Origin: Microbacterium sp. BH-3-3-3
GTDB lineage: Bacteria > Actinomycetota > Actinomycetes > Actinomycetales > Microbacteriaceae
Length of the DNA stretch: 64,000 nt
NCBI RefSeq assembly: GCF_001792815.1
Contig: NZ_CP017674.1
Location: 1,426,001-1,490,000 of the forward strand
Reading direction: 5' to 3'
Shown here: piece by piece, positions 42,039 through 51,867 of the stretch
Position numbering within the stretch: position 1 is the stretch's first letter
How the letters are laid out: every line of letters begins with the position of its first letter
The notes under the pieces: model-generated
The model's database searches: none
What the model was told of the DNA's origin: nothing
Seen by the model: the letters and a program-made list of their open reading frames with translations, nothing else
Made by a program: the position numbers and the translations under genes

Positions 42039-42048
42039 GAGGTCGTTC

Positions 42049-42122
42049 CTTACGCGTGAGGTGCCAAGAAGTGTCGCTTCGGGGGCGCGTAAGGCGACGA
42101 TTCTCGGCGCCTCACGCGCAAG
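42049..42122. repeat. 74-bp palindromic element between treY and treZ
   Basis: Outer arms 42049-42070 and 42101-42122 (22 bases, three mismatches, all of which allow G-U pairs in RNA) with an inner GTCGC/GCGAC pair. It fills almost the whole 85-bp gap between the two genes. It could be an intercistronic RNA stabiliser or partial terminator, or a dispersed repeat. Confidence 0.8.
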
Positions 42123-42123
42123 G

Positions 42124-44529
42124 TCAGCAGACCAGGAGGGCGACGGGGTACGTCGCGAGCAGGGCCGACAGAGGGGTGGGGCCGCCGGGGAACTCGCGGC
42201 CGGTCAGCACGTCGGTGACCGGCGTCTCGGGCAGCAGCAACACGGTGTCGCCCCAGCCTCCGCGCTCGGCCAGGCCCCACGGCAGACGGGTCGCCACGGC
42301 GAACACTCCGCCGCGGTCCAGGGCGACGACGTGATCGGATGCCACTCCCGCAGCCTCGAGCGCCCGGTACACGTCGAGGGGCTTCTCGCGCCGCACGCGC
42401 AGGGCGCGCGAGGTCACGAGCAGCTTGGCCGCGCCCGTCTCATCGACCGCGGGGCTTGCGGCACCCTCGGCGTCGATCGAGGCGAGCAGTCGGCGACGCT
42501 CGGCGAAGTCCACCGCGCGGCGGTTGTCGGGGTCGACGAGCGACTGCTCCCACAACTCCGAGCCCTGGTACACGTCGGGCACACCCGCGCCGAGGAGCTG
42601 CACCAGCTTGGCCGAGAGGCCGTTCGACCAGCCCGCGGCCGAGATCTCGTCGACGAACGCGCGCACGCGGTCGGCAGCGCGACCGGTGGCCGCGTCGACC
42701 ACGGCGTGCATGCGCTCCTCGAAGGCCTCGTCCTGCTCCCACCAGCCGGTGACCTCCGACGCCTCGCGCGCGGCCTTCTCGGCGTACGCGTGCAAACGCT
42801 CGCGGTACTCCGACAGCCCGTGACGCGTGGACGCCGTGGCGGGCCACGCTCCGACGATGGCCTGCCACAGCAGGGCATCGAAGGGCCCGTGCCCGGTCGA
42901 GGCGATGCCGCGGAACTCCTCGAGCACCTCGGCCCAGCGCTCGGGGATCTCGGCGAGCACCGCGATGCGGGCACGCGTGTCCTCGCCGCGCTTGGTGTCG
43001 TGGGTCGAGAGCGTCGTCATCGCGGTCGGCCACGAGGCGTGCCGCGCGGCCTGCGCCGCGTGGAAGCCGTCGACGTCGAGCGAGAACTGCCCGGGGTCGC
43101 CGCCCACCTCGGTGAGCGAGCCGAGACGCGTGAAGCGGTAGAACGCCGTGTCTTCGACGCCCTTCGCCATCACGGGCCCGGTGGTCTGCTGGAAACGCCA
43201 GGCGATCTCGAGCGCGGTGTCGGCGAGCGCGGGCACGAGCTTCTCGATCACGTCCCCCAGCTCGGGGCGACGCACCTCGGCCTCGCCCGCGGCGGCGTCG
43301 AGGTGCGCGCGACCGGCGGGGAGGTACGAGCGGTAGGTCGGGAAGCACGCGAGGATCTCGGCCAGGGCGTCCTGCAGCACCTCGACCTCGAACTCCTCGC
43401 GGAGCGACGCGGGAAGGCCGCGCACGATCCGGCGGATCTCCGACACCTGGATGGAGTCGGCGATCTTGCGCTTGGTGTCGTGGATGAGGTCGTGCCAGCC
43501 GGTCAGCGGTGCGAGATCGCTGGCGGCGCGCAGTCGCGCGTCGAGCGCGTCGAGCGCCGCCTCTCCGGCGGGGTCGGTGAGCACGCGGTCGATCTCGGCG
43601 AGGGCGTCGTATCCGGTGGTCCCGGCCGTCTTCCACCACGAGGGCAGGGCTTCGCCGTGCTCGAGGATCTTCTCCACGAGCACGTACCCGGCATCCGGGC
43701 CGCCGGCCTCGGTGAGAGCGGTCGCGAGCTGGTCGAGGTAACCGCCCGGGTCGACGAGACCGTCGGGGTGGTCCACGCGCAGGCCGTCGGCGAGGCCCTC
43801 GCGCACCCAGCGGAGGATCTCGGCGTGGGTCGCCTGGAACACCTCGGGCCGTTCGACGCGCACGCCCGCGAGGGTCGTGACGGCGAAGAAACGGCGGTAG
43901 TTGAGTTCGGCCGCCTCGTCCTGCCAGAACCGCAGCTCGAAGTTCTGCGCGTCGAGCAGCGCCTCGATGGCATCGCGCGAGCCCGAGGCCGCGGCATCCG
44001 TCCCCGTTCCCGGTGCGACCGGGAAGGCGTGGTCGTAGTACCGGATGAGCCCGTCGGGTGCGTCGTCGGCCGGCGTGGGGTCGTACGAGATCTCATCGAT
44101 GACGGCGTCGAGGTGGTCGCCGAGCACCGGCACCCGCACCTTGCCGCCACCGAACTCCCAGTCGATGTCGAAGGCGGTCGCGTGCGCCGAGGCGCGCCCC
44201 TGACGCAGCACGTCCCACCACCAGGCGTTCGAGCGCGGCTCCGAGACGCCCATGTGGTTGGGGACGATGTCGATCAGGATGCCGAGCCCTTCGGCGCGCG
44301 CCGCGGCGGCGAAGCGGTCGAGACCCTCCGCGCCTCCGCGGGCGGGATCGACGCGCGTGACGTCGACGACGTCGTAGCCGTGGTCGGAGCCGGGGGTGGC
44401 CTCGAGGATCGGCGAGAGGTACGCCCACGAGACCCCGAGGTCACGGAGATATCCCGTGACCTCGGCGGCGTCGTCGAGGGTGAACGATTCGCGGATCTGC
44501 AGGCGGTAGGTCGAAAGCGGATGCCGCAT
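42124..44529 (-). CDS. treY: Malto-oligosyltrehalose synthase
   Basis: An 801-residue GH13 enzyme that isomerises the reducing-end alpha-1,4 bond of maltodextrins to the alpha,alpha-1,1 bond of trehalose. Opens with [13 protein letters not shown]; then [32 protein letters not shown] and [12 protein letters not shown] with the nucleophile Asp, and [16 protein letters not shown] 44529 (MRHPLSTYR) is chosen because a GGAG lies 11 nt upstream; a GTG at 44538 overlapping the treX stop (GTGA) would be coupled but leaves only 2 nt to that GGAG. Confidence 0.95.
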   Translation of the reverse strand: MRHPLSTYRLQIRESFTLDDAAEVTGYLRDLGVSWAYLSPILEATPGSDHGYDVVDVTRVDPARGGAEGLDRFAAAARAEGLGILIDIVPNHMGVSEPRSNAWWWDVLRQGRASAHATAFDIDWEFGGGKVRVPVLGDHLDAVIDEISYDPTPADDAPDGLIRYYDHAFPVAPGTGTDAAASGSRDAIEALLDAQNFELRFWQDEAAELNYRRFFAVTTLAGVRVERPEVFQATHAEILRWVREGLADGLRVDHPDGLVDPGGYLDQLATALTEAGGPDAGYVLVEKILEHGEALPSWWKTAGTTGYDALAEIDRVLTDPAGEAALDALDARLRAASDLAPLTGWHDLIHDTKRKIADSIQVSEIRRIVRGLPASLREEFEVEVLQDALAEILACFPTYRSYLPAGRAHLDAAAGEAEVRRPELGDVIEKLVPALADTALEIAWRFQQTTGPVMAKGVEDTAFYRFTRLGSLTEVGGDPGQFSLDVDGFHAAQAARHASWPTAMTTLSTHDTKRGEDTRARIAVLAEIPERWAEVLEEFRGIASTGHGPFDALLWQAIVGAWPATASTRHGLSEYRERLHAYAEKAAREASEVTGWWEQDEAFEERMHAVVDAATGRAADRVRAFVDEISAAGWSNGLSAKLVQLLGAGVPDVYQGSELWEQSLVDPDNRRAVDFAERRRLLASIDAEGAASPAVDETGAAKLLVTSRALRVRREKPLDVYRALEAAGVASDHVVALDRGGVFAVATRLPWGLAERGGWGDTVLLLPETPVTDVLTGREFPGGPTPLSALLATYPVALLVC

Positions 44530-44534
44530 GTCGC

Positions 44535-46748
<2,214 letters not shown>

Positions 46749-46755
46749 GTCGCTC

Positions 46756-46761
46756 ACGATA
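46756..46761 (-). promoter_or_regulatory. -10 box (TATCGT) of the treXYZ operon, leaderless type
   Basis: Minus-strand TATCGT ends 7 nt before GTG 46748. It sets the transcription start at the start codon and decides between two GTG candidates. Confidence 0.5.
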
Positions 46762-46836
46762 GACCAGCGTCGCTCGCGGAACAGACCGGGGACGCGAGAG
46801 TTGACACCCGGCGAACCCCCGACTATGCGCGGGGCG

Positions 46837-47325
46837 TCACGCGCGCTCAGGTGGATGACGCAGCAGCTCGATGCGCTCCTCGAGGTATCGGGCGAGCGGC
46901 TGGTATCCCCCGGCCGCGCTCCAGCGCACGAGCGCCTCTCCCCCGCGGACGGCGAGGGGGCTCGATGCCGCGTCGAGGGCGGCGAGGTCGATGGGGTGCC
47001 ACCCGATGTGCACCGTCTCACCCTCGGGTACTCCGCCGCGCGCCGCCGCCGCCGACAGCTCGGCGCGGCGGCGTTGCGATTCGGCGGCGAAACCGCGGCG
47101 CACCTCTTCGTGCGAGCGCACGATGTCGCCCGTGGCGAGCACGCCGTCGTCGATCACGAGCAGCACCCCGAGGTGCCACGCCGTCCCGCGCTGCGCGATG
47201 CGCGCCGCACGCGGGATGCCGAGCAACCGCCGCCCCTCCTGCAGTTCGCCGATGCGCTCGCGCGGGGCGTCGGTCAGGCGCCGACGCGCGGCGTCGAGGA
47301 TCGCCGTCACCGTGGACTCGGTCAT
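46837..47325 (-). CDS. Hypothetical protein
   Basis: A 162-residue soluble protein I do not recognise. It is mixed alpha/beta, with WHLGVLLVIDDGVLATGDIV in the middle, an Arg-rich helix (FAAESQRRRAELSAAAARGG), then VHIGWHPIDLAAL and a C-terminal VRWSAAGGYQPLARYLEERIELL. I recall similar short proteins being labelled glutaminase in automated annotation, but nothing seen supports that. ATG 47325 overlaps the stop of the upstream coiled-coil gene (ATGA), so the two are translationally coupled. Confidence 0.7.
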   Translation of the reverse strand: MTESTVTAILDAARRRLTDAPRERIGELQEGRRLLGIPRAARIAQRGTAWHLGVLLVIDDGVLATGDIVRSHEEVRRGFAAESQRRRAELSAAAARGGVPEGETVHIGWHPIDLAALDAASSPLAVRGGEALVRWSAAGGYQPLARYLEERIELLRHPPERA

Positions 47326-48173
47326 GCGCCCTCTCCGTCATCGCTCGCAGCTTCCGCCCGTTCGAGCGCCCGGGCCGCCGACCGAGCGGTCTCGACGACC
47401 GAGGCGCGCTCGCCCTCACGCGCATCGACCGCGGCGGCCGCGGCCGCGGCGTCGGCCTCCGCCCGCTCGAGGTCGGCGCGCAGCGCGTCGACCCGCTCGT
47501 TCGCCCGATCGGCCTTCTCTCGCGCCGAGTCCAGCCGCTTGTCAGCACCGGCCAGGTCGCGATCGGCCTCGGCGCGCGCACGCTCGGCTTCGCGCACGGC
47601 CCGCTCGGCGGCTTTGCGCGCGCGTCGGGCCGCGAGATCGTCGCGCGGACCGGCGGCGGGCACCACGCCGGGGACCGACCCGGCGACCGCGGCCCCCAGG
47701 GCATCGGACTCGAGATCGGCCAGGTCGACGGGCGCCACGAGCCGTCCCGTCAGTACGGCCGCCGCGACCGTGGAATCGACGACGGCGGCGTTGATGGTCT
47801 TCTGCACCGCGTCGATCATCGCGCCGCTCAGCGGCGTGCCCTCCGCGGCGGCGAGCTCTCCCGCGCGCCGGGCGAGGGCGGTGACGAGCTGACGCCGCTG
47901 ACGTCCGAGGCGGGCGAGCTCCGCGGCATCCAGGTCGTCCTGCGCCTCGTGCAGAGCGCGGGAGAGCTCCACGGCCTCGCCCAGCTGCCCGTCGCGCACG
48001 AGCAGGTTGACCGCCCACGCGGCGACCGTGGGTTTGCGCAGTCGCGCGATGCGGCGACCGACCGGTCCCGCCACGTCGTCGGCTCGCGCATTACGGGCCG
48101 CGGTGAATCGCGCGGGCGGCAGGACGAGCAGTTCGGCTGCGACCTCGTCGAGGAGGCCGGCGTCGTCGCTCAT
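47322..48173 (-). CDS. Hypothetical coiled-coil protein
   Basis: A 283-residue protein. The N-terminal 150 residues are compact and helical (FTAARNARADDVAGPVGRRI, then LRKPTVAAWAVNLLVRDGQL). From about 180 to the end is an Ala/Arg/Glu heptad region (RRARKAAERAVREAERARAE, then LRADLERAEADAAAAAAAVD) predicted as a long coiled coil. No signal peptide or catalytic motif. A CAGAAT box lies 6 nt before ATG 48173. Coupled with the following 162-residue gene, they probably form a complex (inference). Confidence 0.72.
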   Translation of the reverse strand: MSDDAGLLDEVAAELLVLPPARFTAARNARADDVAGPVGRRIARLRKPTVAAWAVNLLVRDGQLGEAVELSRALHEAQDDLDAAELARLGRQRRQLVTALARRAGELAAAEGTPLSGAMIDAVQKTINAAVVDSTVAAAVLTGRLVAPVDLADLESDALGAAVAGSVPGVVPAAGPRDDLAARRARKAAERAVREAERARAEADRDLAGADKRLDSAREKADRANERVDALRADLERAEADAAAAAAAVDAREGERASVVETARSAARALERAEAASDDGEGA

Positions 48174-48179
48174 CGTTCC

Positions 48180-48185
48180 ATTCTG
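48180..48185 (-). promoter_or_regulatory. -10-like box (CAGAAT), leaderless type
   Basis: Minus-strand CAGAAT ends 6 nt before ATG 48173. Weaker than TAnnnT but at the same spacing. Confidence 0.35.
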
Positions 48186-48194
48186 ACGGGCTCG

Positions 48195-48872
48195 TCAGAG
48201 CGAGACCACCCCCGGCTGCGCTCCGCGGATCTCGCGGTGCAGCCGTTCCATGCGCGCGTCGAGCTCAGCCGCGGTGTCGGCGGCGTTCTTCAGCTCGGCG
48301 AGCAGATCGTCGGGCACGAGTCGGTCGTACTTGTAGTAGATCTTGTGCTCGAGGCTGGCCCAGAAGTCCATCGCGATGGTGCGGAACTGCACCTCGACGG
48401 GAACGTCGACCCGGCCGGTCGAGAGGTACACGGGCACCTCGACGATCACGTGCAGACTCTTGTAGCCGTTGGCCTTGGGCTCGGCGATGTAGTCCTTCAC
48501 CTCGCGCACGGTGATGTCGTCCTGCCGGGTGAGCAGGTCGGACAAGCGGTAGGCGTCATCGACGAAGCTGCAGGTGATGCGGATGCCGGCGATGTCGGTG
48601 ATCGCTGCGCGGATCGAGTCGAAGTCGGTCTCGACGCCCTTGCGCCGCACCTTGTCGACCAGGCTGTCGGGTGACTTCACCCGGCTCGACACGTGCTCGA
48701 TCGGGTTGTAGGCGTGCATCTCCTGGAACTCTTCGCGCAGGATCGAGATCTTTGTCTCGACCTCGGCCAGCCCGAAGCGGTACTCCATGAGGAACCGTTG
48801 GAAATCGTCCCTCAGGGCTCGCAACGCCGCACCCGAGACGGTGATCTGCTGTTCGTCCAGCGAGTCCGTCAT
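48195..48872 (-). CDS. Small alarmone synthetase (GTP pyrophosphokinase, RelQ/YjbM-like)
   Basis: A 225-residue single-domain (p)ppGpp synthetase lacking hydrolase and regulatory domains, which would transfer pyrophosphate from ATP to GDP/GTP. Seen: HVSSRVKSPDSLVDKVRRKG (ATP-binding basic stretch), AGIRITCSFVDDAYRL, then EPKANGYKSLHVIV (GDP/GTP loop), and VEVQFRTIAMDFWASLEHKIYYK with the catalytic Glu. A housekeeping bifunctional Rel is expected elsewhere. ATG 48872 has TAACGT 7 nt upstream. Confidence 0.92.
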   Translation of the reverse strand: MTDSLDEQQITVSGAALRALRDDFQRFLMEYRFGLAEVETKISILREEFQEMHAYNPIEHVSSRVKSPDSLVDKVRRKGVETDFDSIRAAITDIAGIRITCSFVDDAYRLSDLLTRQDDITVREVKDYIAEPKANGYKSLHVIVEVPVYLSTGRVDVPVEVQFRTIAMDFWASLEHKIYYKYDRLVPDDLLAELKNAADTAAELDARMERLHREIRGAQPGVVSL

Positions 48873-48879
48873 GACCTCG

Positions 48880-48885
48880 ACGTTA
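48880..48885 (-). promoter_or_regulatory. -10 box (TAACGT), leaderless type
   Basis: Minus-strand TAACGT ends 7 nt before ATG 48872 of the alarmone synthetase gene. Confidence 0.5.
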
Positions 48886-48915
48886 TCCAGCGCGCCTACG
48901 AGGGCCCTGGGAGCA

Positions 48916-49056
48916 TCAGCGGCGTGGCGGCTCCGAGGCGCGGGGGACGAGCTCGCCGTCGATGACGTCGATGCCGATGAGTCCGTCGAAGACGTGGGGG
49001 AGATCGTCGGATTCGTCGCCGGGTTCCGGGTGCCAAGGCGTGGGGGGATGAGTCAT
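48916..49056 (-). CDS. Small hypothetical protein, 46 residues
   Basis: Start ATG 49056 preceded by a very strong GGAAGGAGG at optimal spacing, reading MTHPPTPWHPEPGDESDD and ending in EPPRR before a TGA. The peptide is acidic and proline-rich with a hydrophobic middle VFDGLIGIDVIDGELV. No homologue is recognised. The ribosome-binding site, good spacing and lack of any competing gene support it as real. It is 43 bp upstream of the alarmone synthetase start on the same strand. Confidence 0.55.
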   Translation of the reverse strand: MTHPPTPWHPEPGDESDDLPHVFDGLIGIDVIDGELVPRASEPPRR

Positions 49057-49159
49057 GGCGCCCTCCTTCCGTGAAGGTCCCACGATCTCAGGGGCACCCC
49101 GTCCCGTCCGGCGGTCTTGACACCGGGCAATCCTCGGCGTATCCGGCGAGACCCTCGCG

Positions 49160-49165
49160 TATCGT
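49160..49165 (+). promoter_or_regulatory. -10 box (TATCGT), leaderless type
   Basis: TATCGT ends 7 nt before ATG 49173 of the first DUF7882 gene. Confidence 0.5.
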
Positions 49166-49172
49166 GGGCCGC

Positions 49173-49511
49173 ATGGGGACCATTCATTACGGCGGAAGCG
49201 GCACGATCGTCCACATCGAGGATCGCGCGCTCGCGCATCTCAAGGTCGTGATCTCGACGAAGCTCCGTCGTGGCGAGAGCTTCACGCTCTCGTGGCGTCA
49301 CCGCGACGACGAGGAGCGCGGCCGCAGCACGCTGTGGCTGCACCCGGCCATTCCCTTGCGCTTCGTCTTCGACGAGTCGGAACCCACGATGCTGAGTCGC
49401 GAGTGGATCGAGCGGCTGGCCGAATCGGCGAACTCCTCGGGCGGCATCATGCTCGTCGCCGAAGACATCGCGCCGTCCGCCGAGGCCGACGCCTCGTCAT
49501 CGGCGCACTGA
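49173..49511 (+). CDS. DUF7882 family protein, paralogue 1
   Basis: A 112-residue small protein starting MGTIHYGGSGTIVHIEDRAL. The pattern DRALAHLKVV..KLRRGESF and LWLHPAIPLRFVFDE is shared with the two neighbouring paralogues. I recognise it as DUF7882, a family common in Microbacteriaceae; relatives have been mislabelled ATP-dependent DNA ligase, but no ligase motif is present. The C-terminus is acidic and probably flexible. The upstream extension of the frame is rejected in favour of the ATG fitted by the TATCGT box. Confidence 0.78.
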   Translation: MGTIHYGGSGTIVHIEDRALAHLKVVISTKLRRGESFTLSWRHRDDEERGRSTLWLHPAIPLRFVFDESEPTMLSREWIERLAESANSSGGIMLVAEDIAPSAEADASSSAH

Positions 49512-49551
49512 ACGCGCCCGACCCGCGGCACTCTCGGCGCCGCGCCGACGA

Positions 49552-49869
49552 TCAGCCCTCTTCGACGCCCGCGTCTTCGCTGGGCTCGGGCGTGATGGCC
49601 AGGCCGTTGGGTCCGGATGCCGCGAGCATGAGGTCCTCGACCCACACGCGGTTGATGCGGGGCTGACGGCTCCCGTAGAAGTGGAACTGGATGGGCACCG
49701 ACGGGTGCATCCAGAAGCTGCGGCGGCCACTGCCGTCACCGACCTCGACGTCGAACATGAACGATTCCGAGCGGCGCAGCTTGTTCATCACGACGATGCG
49801 CAGGTGTGCGAGCGTGCGGTCATCGATGTCGACGGCGTTCGCGACGGTGTCGTAGATGAATCTGCCCAT
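49552..49869 (-). CDS. DUF7882 family protein, paralogue 2
   Basis: A 105-residue protein starting MGRFIYDTVANAVDIDDRTL, with DRTLAHLRIVVMNKLRRSESF, FWMHPSVPIQFHFYG and a C-terminal acidic tail. It is more diverged than copies 1 and 3 and lies on the opposite strand between them, so the cluster is not a simple tandem duplication. ATG 49869 follows TAGGCT by 7 nt. Confidence 0.78.
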   Translation of the reverse strand: MGRFIYDTVANAVDIDDRTLAHLRIVVMNKLRRSESFMFDVEVGDGSGRRSFWMHPSVPIQFHFYGSRQPRINRVWVEDLMLAASGPNGLAITPEPSEDAGVEEG

Positions 49870-49876
49870 GCGTCCG

Positions 49877-49882
49877 AGCCTA
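49877..49882 (-). promoter_or_regulatory. -10 box (TAGGCT), leaderless type
   Basis: Minus-strand TAGGCT ends 7 nt before ATG 49869 (DUF7882 paralogue 2). Confidence 0.5.
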
Positions 49883-49969
49883 GCCGAGGAACGCAGAGCG
49901 GCATCCGCCATCCGGTGCCACGGCGCGGGGCGGTGAGGCAACCCCGACGGGCTCCACGCTCCGCACGAC

Positions 49970-49975
49970 TAGCGT
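49970..49975 (+). promoter_or_regulatory. -10 box (TAGCGT), leaderless type
   Basis: TAGCGT ends 6 nt before GTG 49982 (DUF7882 paralogue 3). Confidence 0.5.
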
Positions 49976-49981
49976 GAGCGT

Positions 49982-50293
49982 GTGGGAACGCTTTACTACG
50001 GAGACGCCGCGACACCGATCGACATCGAGGATCGCGCGCTCGCGCACCTCAAGGTGGTCATCGCCACCAAGCTCCGCCGTGGCGAGAGCTTCACGCTGTC
50101 GTGGACGCACGGTCCGGGGCAGGACGTGGGTCGCAGCACGGTGTGGCTGCACCCGTCGATCCCCCTGCGCTTCGTCTTCGACGAGCCGGAGCCGGCGTTG
50201 CTGAGCCGCGCCTGGGTCGAAGACCTGGCGAACTCCGCGAACTCCTCGGGCGGCCTCCTGCTGGTGCCCGAGCCGGAGCACCCTGGGTCCTGA
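49982..50293 (+). CDS. DUF7882 family protein, paralogue 3
   Basis: A 103-residue protein read from GTG 49982 as MGTLYYGDAATPIDIEDRAL, very close to paralogue 1 through DRALAHLKVVIATKLRRGES and the LANSANSSGGLLLV region. Function unknown. All three paralogues share a basic KLRR patch and a WLHP/WMHP turn, and none has a signal peptide or membrane helix. Convergent with the MarR gene downstream. Confidence 0.78.
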   Translation: MGTLYYGDAATPIDIEDRALAHLKVVIATKLRRGESFTLSWTHGPGQDVGRSTVWLHPSIPLRFVFDEPEPALLSRAWVEDLANSANSSGGLLLVPEPEHPGS

Positions 50294-50356
50294 CCCGGAC
50301 CGGCGGACTGCCGCCCGGATGCCCTGAGCGTCACCCCGCTGACGTCGATCGGCGAC

Positions 50357-50884
50357 TCACCGCTCGGAGTCGACCGGTTCCGGGTGCGGATCGACCTGGT
50401 CGACGGCATCCTGCAGACGGCCGAGGCACGCGATGACCGCGGCGCTCTCTTCCGGCGTCATGTCGACGACGGCGCCCATCATGCGGGAGTGCATCGTCCC
50501 GAGCGTCGCGCGCACCTCGTCGTCGCTGGCCGCGGTGGCGACGATGAAGATGCTGCGCCGGTCGGTGGGGTGGGGCGTGCGGGTGACGTGGCCGGACTTC
50601 TCGAGACGGTCGACGATGGCGGTCGTCGACGCCGTCGAGACACCGAGGTACCGCGTCAGCTCACTCGGTGAGACCTGACGCTGCTGTCCGGCGGCCCGCA
50701 GCAGGTAGCGCAGCACGAGGAGCTCGTTCTCGCCCATCGACATCGACTCGCGGGTGCGTCGGCGCATCGCCACCTCGGCGGCGCGGTACACGCGGAACGC
50801 CTGCAGCACCTCGATGGCGCGTCGGCGACGATCCTCGTCCGCGGCGCCGTACCAATAGCGCGTTTCGCCCGAGTCGTTCTCCAC
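50357..50884 (-). CDS. MarR-family transcriptional regulator (1)
   Basis: A 175-residue winged-helix regulator: MGENELLVLRYLLRA, recognition helix in LTRYLGVSTASTTAIVDRLEKSG, and wing RTPHPTDRRSIFI. It is probably a dimeric repressor of a divergent target or of itself. GTG 50884 follows TAGGAT by 6 nt. It is homologous to the divergent gene at 51020, sharing the motif DRR(S)I after the recognition helix. Confidence 0.9.
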   Translation of the reverse strand: MENDSGETRYWYGAADEDRRRRAIEVLQAFRVYRAAEVAMRRRTRESMSMGENELLVLRYLLRAAGQQRQVSPSELTRYLGVSTASTTAIVDRLEKSGHVTRTPHPTDRRSIFIVATAASDDEVRATLGTMHSRMMGAVVDMTPEESAAVIACLGRLQDAVDQVDPHPEPVDSER

Positions 50885-50890
50885 CTGGGC

Positions 50891-50896
50891 ATCCTA
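50891..50896 (-). promoter_or_regulatory. -10 box (TAGGAT), leaderless type
   Basis: Minus-strand TAGGAT ends 6 nt before GTG 50884 of MarR gene 1. Confidence 0.45.
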
Positions 50897-50940
50897 TGAC
50901 AGGGAAACGCCCAGCCCCCTGCCCCTGCGCGAGGCGGACA

Positions 50941-50958
50941 GCTACCATGGTTAGTAGC
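50941..50958. promoter_or_regulatory. Inverted repeat GCTAC-n8-GTAGC between the two MarR genes
   Basis: Perfect 5-bp arms around CATGGTTA. Placed between the divergent MarR genes, it is a good candidate operator for one or both. Confidence 0.5.
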
Positions 50959-50975
50959 GAGGCTGTCTACTTGAT

Positions 50976-50997
50976 CGGCCTCGGAGACACTAGGCCG
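50976..50997. promoter_or_regulatory. Inverted repeat CGGCCT-n10-AGGCCG upstream of MarR 2
   Basis: Perfect 6-bp arms, 22 bp upstream of ATG 51020; a second possible operator or 5'-leader hairpin. Confidence 0.35.
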
Positions 50998-51019
50998 CCG
51001 AGAGATCGCGGGAGGCGAG

Positions 51020-51508
51020 ATGGAAGACACCACGTCGGCAGACGACGTCGTCAAGGCCCTCACCGACCTCACCGAGTCCGGGGTCGCCTCCGAGCGGGCC
51101 GCACTCCAGTCGCTCGGCATCGGCCCCAACGACGCCAAGGTGCTGCGGTTCCTGCTGCAGCGCGACACCGACGACGCCCCTGTCACCCCGCGCCTGCTGG
51201 CCGAGATGCTGGGCATCTCGTCGGCGGCGACCACCGCCCTCATCGATCGACTGGCCGAGGCCGGTTGGGTGGAGCGCGGACCGTACCCGGGCGACCGCCG
51301 TTCGATCGTCGTGCGCGAGACCATCGACGCCGACTCCCCCGCCCGCCGCGTGCTGGCGGTGCGCCACTCCTCGGCTTCCGCGGCCGCCGGGCGTCTGGGT
51401 GCCGCCGAGCGGCGCATCGTGGCCGACTTCCTCGACGACATCGCCCGCGGTGAGACCCACGACATCGACGAGCTGCGGCTCCACGACAGAGCGTCCCGCA
51501 CGACCTGA
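51020..51508 (+). CDS. MarR-family transcriptional regulator (2)
   Basis: A 162-residue winged-helix regulator: IGPNDAKVLRFLLQ, recognition segment LAEMLGISSAATTALIDRLA, wing RGPYPGDRRSIVV. ATG 51020 has a conventional GGGAGG site, unlike its divergent partner. Both lie apart from any obvious efflux or resistance gene, so they may regulate each other or the downstream hydrolase/exporter genes (inference). Confidence 0.9.
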   Translation: MEDTTSADDVVKALTDLTESGVASERAALQSLGIGPNDAKVLRFLLQRDTDDAPVTPRLLAEMLGISSAATTALIDRLAEAGWVERGPYPGDRRSIVVRETIDADSPARRVLAVRHSSASAAAGRLGAAERRIVADFLDDIARGETHDIDELRLHDRASRTT

Positions 51509-51529
51509 CCAGCAGGTCGGACGGGACGC
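51491..51529. terminator. Bidirectional terminator overlapping the MarR 2 stop
   Basis: Seventeen-base arms (left GCGTCCCGCACGACCTG, right CAGGTCGGACGGGACGC) with two mismatches and a 5-nt loop, between convergent MarR 2 and DUF3072 genes. The stop codon of MarR 2 lies in the stem. Confidence 0.7.
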
Positions 51530-51548
51530 CCGGGGCGCGAGGCGACCG

Positions 51549-51788
51549 TCAGTTGGTGGAGCGGCCGGTCTCGGCCTGCAGACGCTCGATCTGCTCCGAC
51601 GCCTCGGCCTTGTTCAGGTCGGCGGGGATCTCCTCGCCGGCTTCGCGTGCCAGCGTGTCGAGGTAGCTGCGCTGCGGGGCGGTCATCGGCTCGTCGCCGG
51701 TGACCCAGTCCGAGGGGTCCTTCTCGGCGGGGTTGTCGCTGTCGCGGACGGCACCCAGGGTCTCTTCTTCTCGGGAGGAATCGCTCAT
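51549..51788 (-). CDS. DUF3072 family protein
   Basis: A 79-residue acidic protein with a disordered N-terminal half (SREEETLGAVRDSDNPAEK) and the DUF3072 core MTAPQRSYLDTLAREAGEE followed by LNKAEASEQIERLQAETG, which looks like a helix-turn-helix fold similar to a SAP-like module. Function unknown. ATG 51788 has TAGCCT 6 nt upstream. Confidence 0.82.
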   Translation of the reverse strand: MSDSSREEETLGAVRDSDNPAEKDPSDWVTGDEPMTAPQRSYLDTLAREAGEEIPADLNKAEASEQIERLQAETGRSTN

Positions 51789-51794
51789 GGGTCG

Positions 51795-51800
51795 AGGCTA
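51795..51800 (-). promoter_or_regulatory. -10 box (TAGCCT), leaderless type
   Basis: Minus-strand TAGCCT ends 6 nt before ATG 51788 (DUF3072). Confidence 0.5.
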
Positions 51801-51867
51801 GGCCGACGCGGTCGACACGGCCCCCGGGATTGACAGAGCGCCCAGGCGAGTACGGCATCCTGGATCG

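Noticed and set aside
46755..46757. GTG 46757 as the treX start
   Set aside because: It overlaps the TATCGT promoter box; GTG 46748, 7 nt after the box, fits the pattern seen at other genes.
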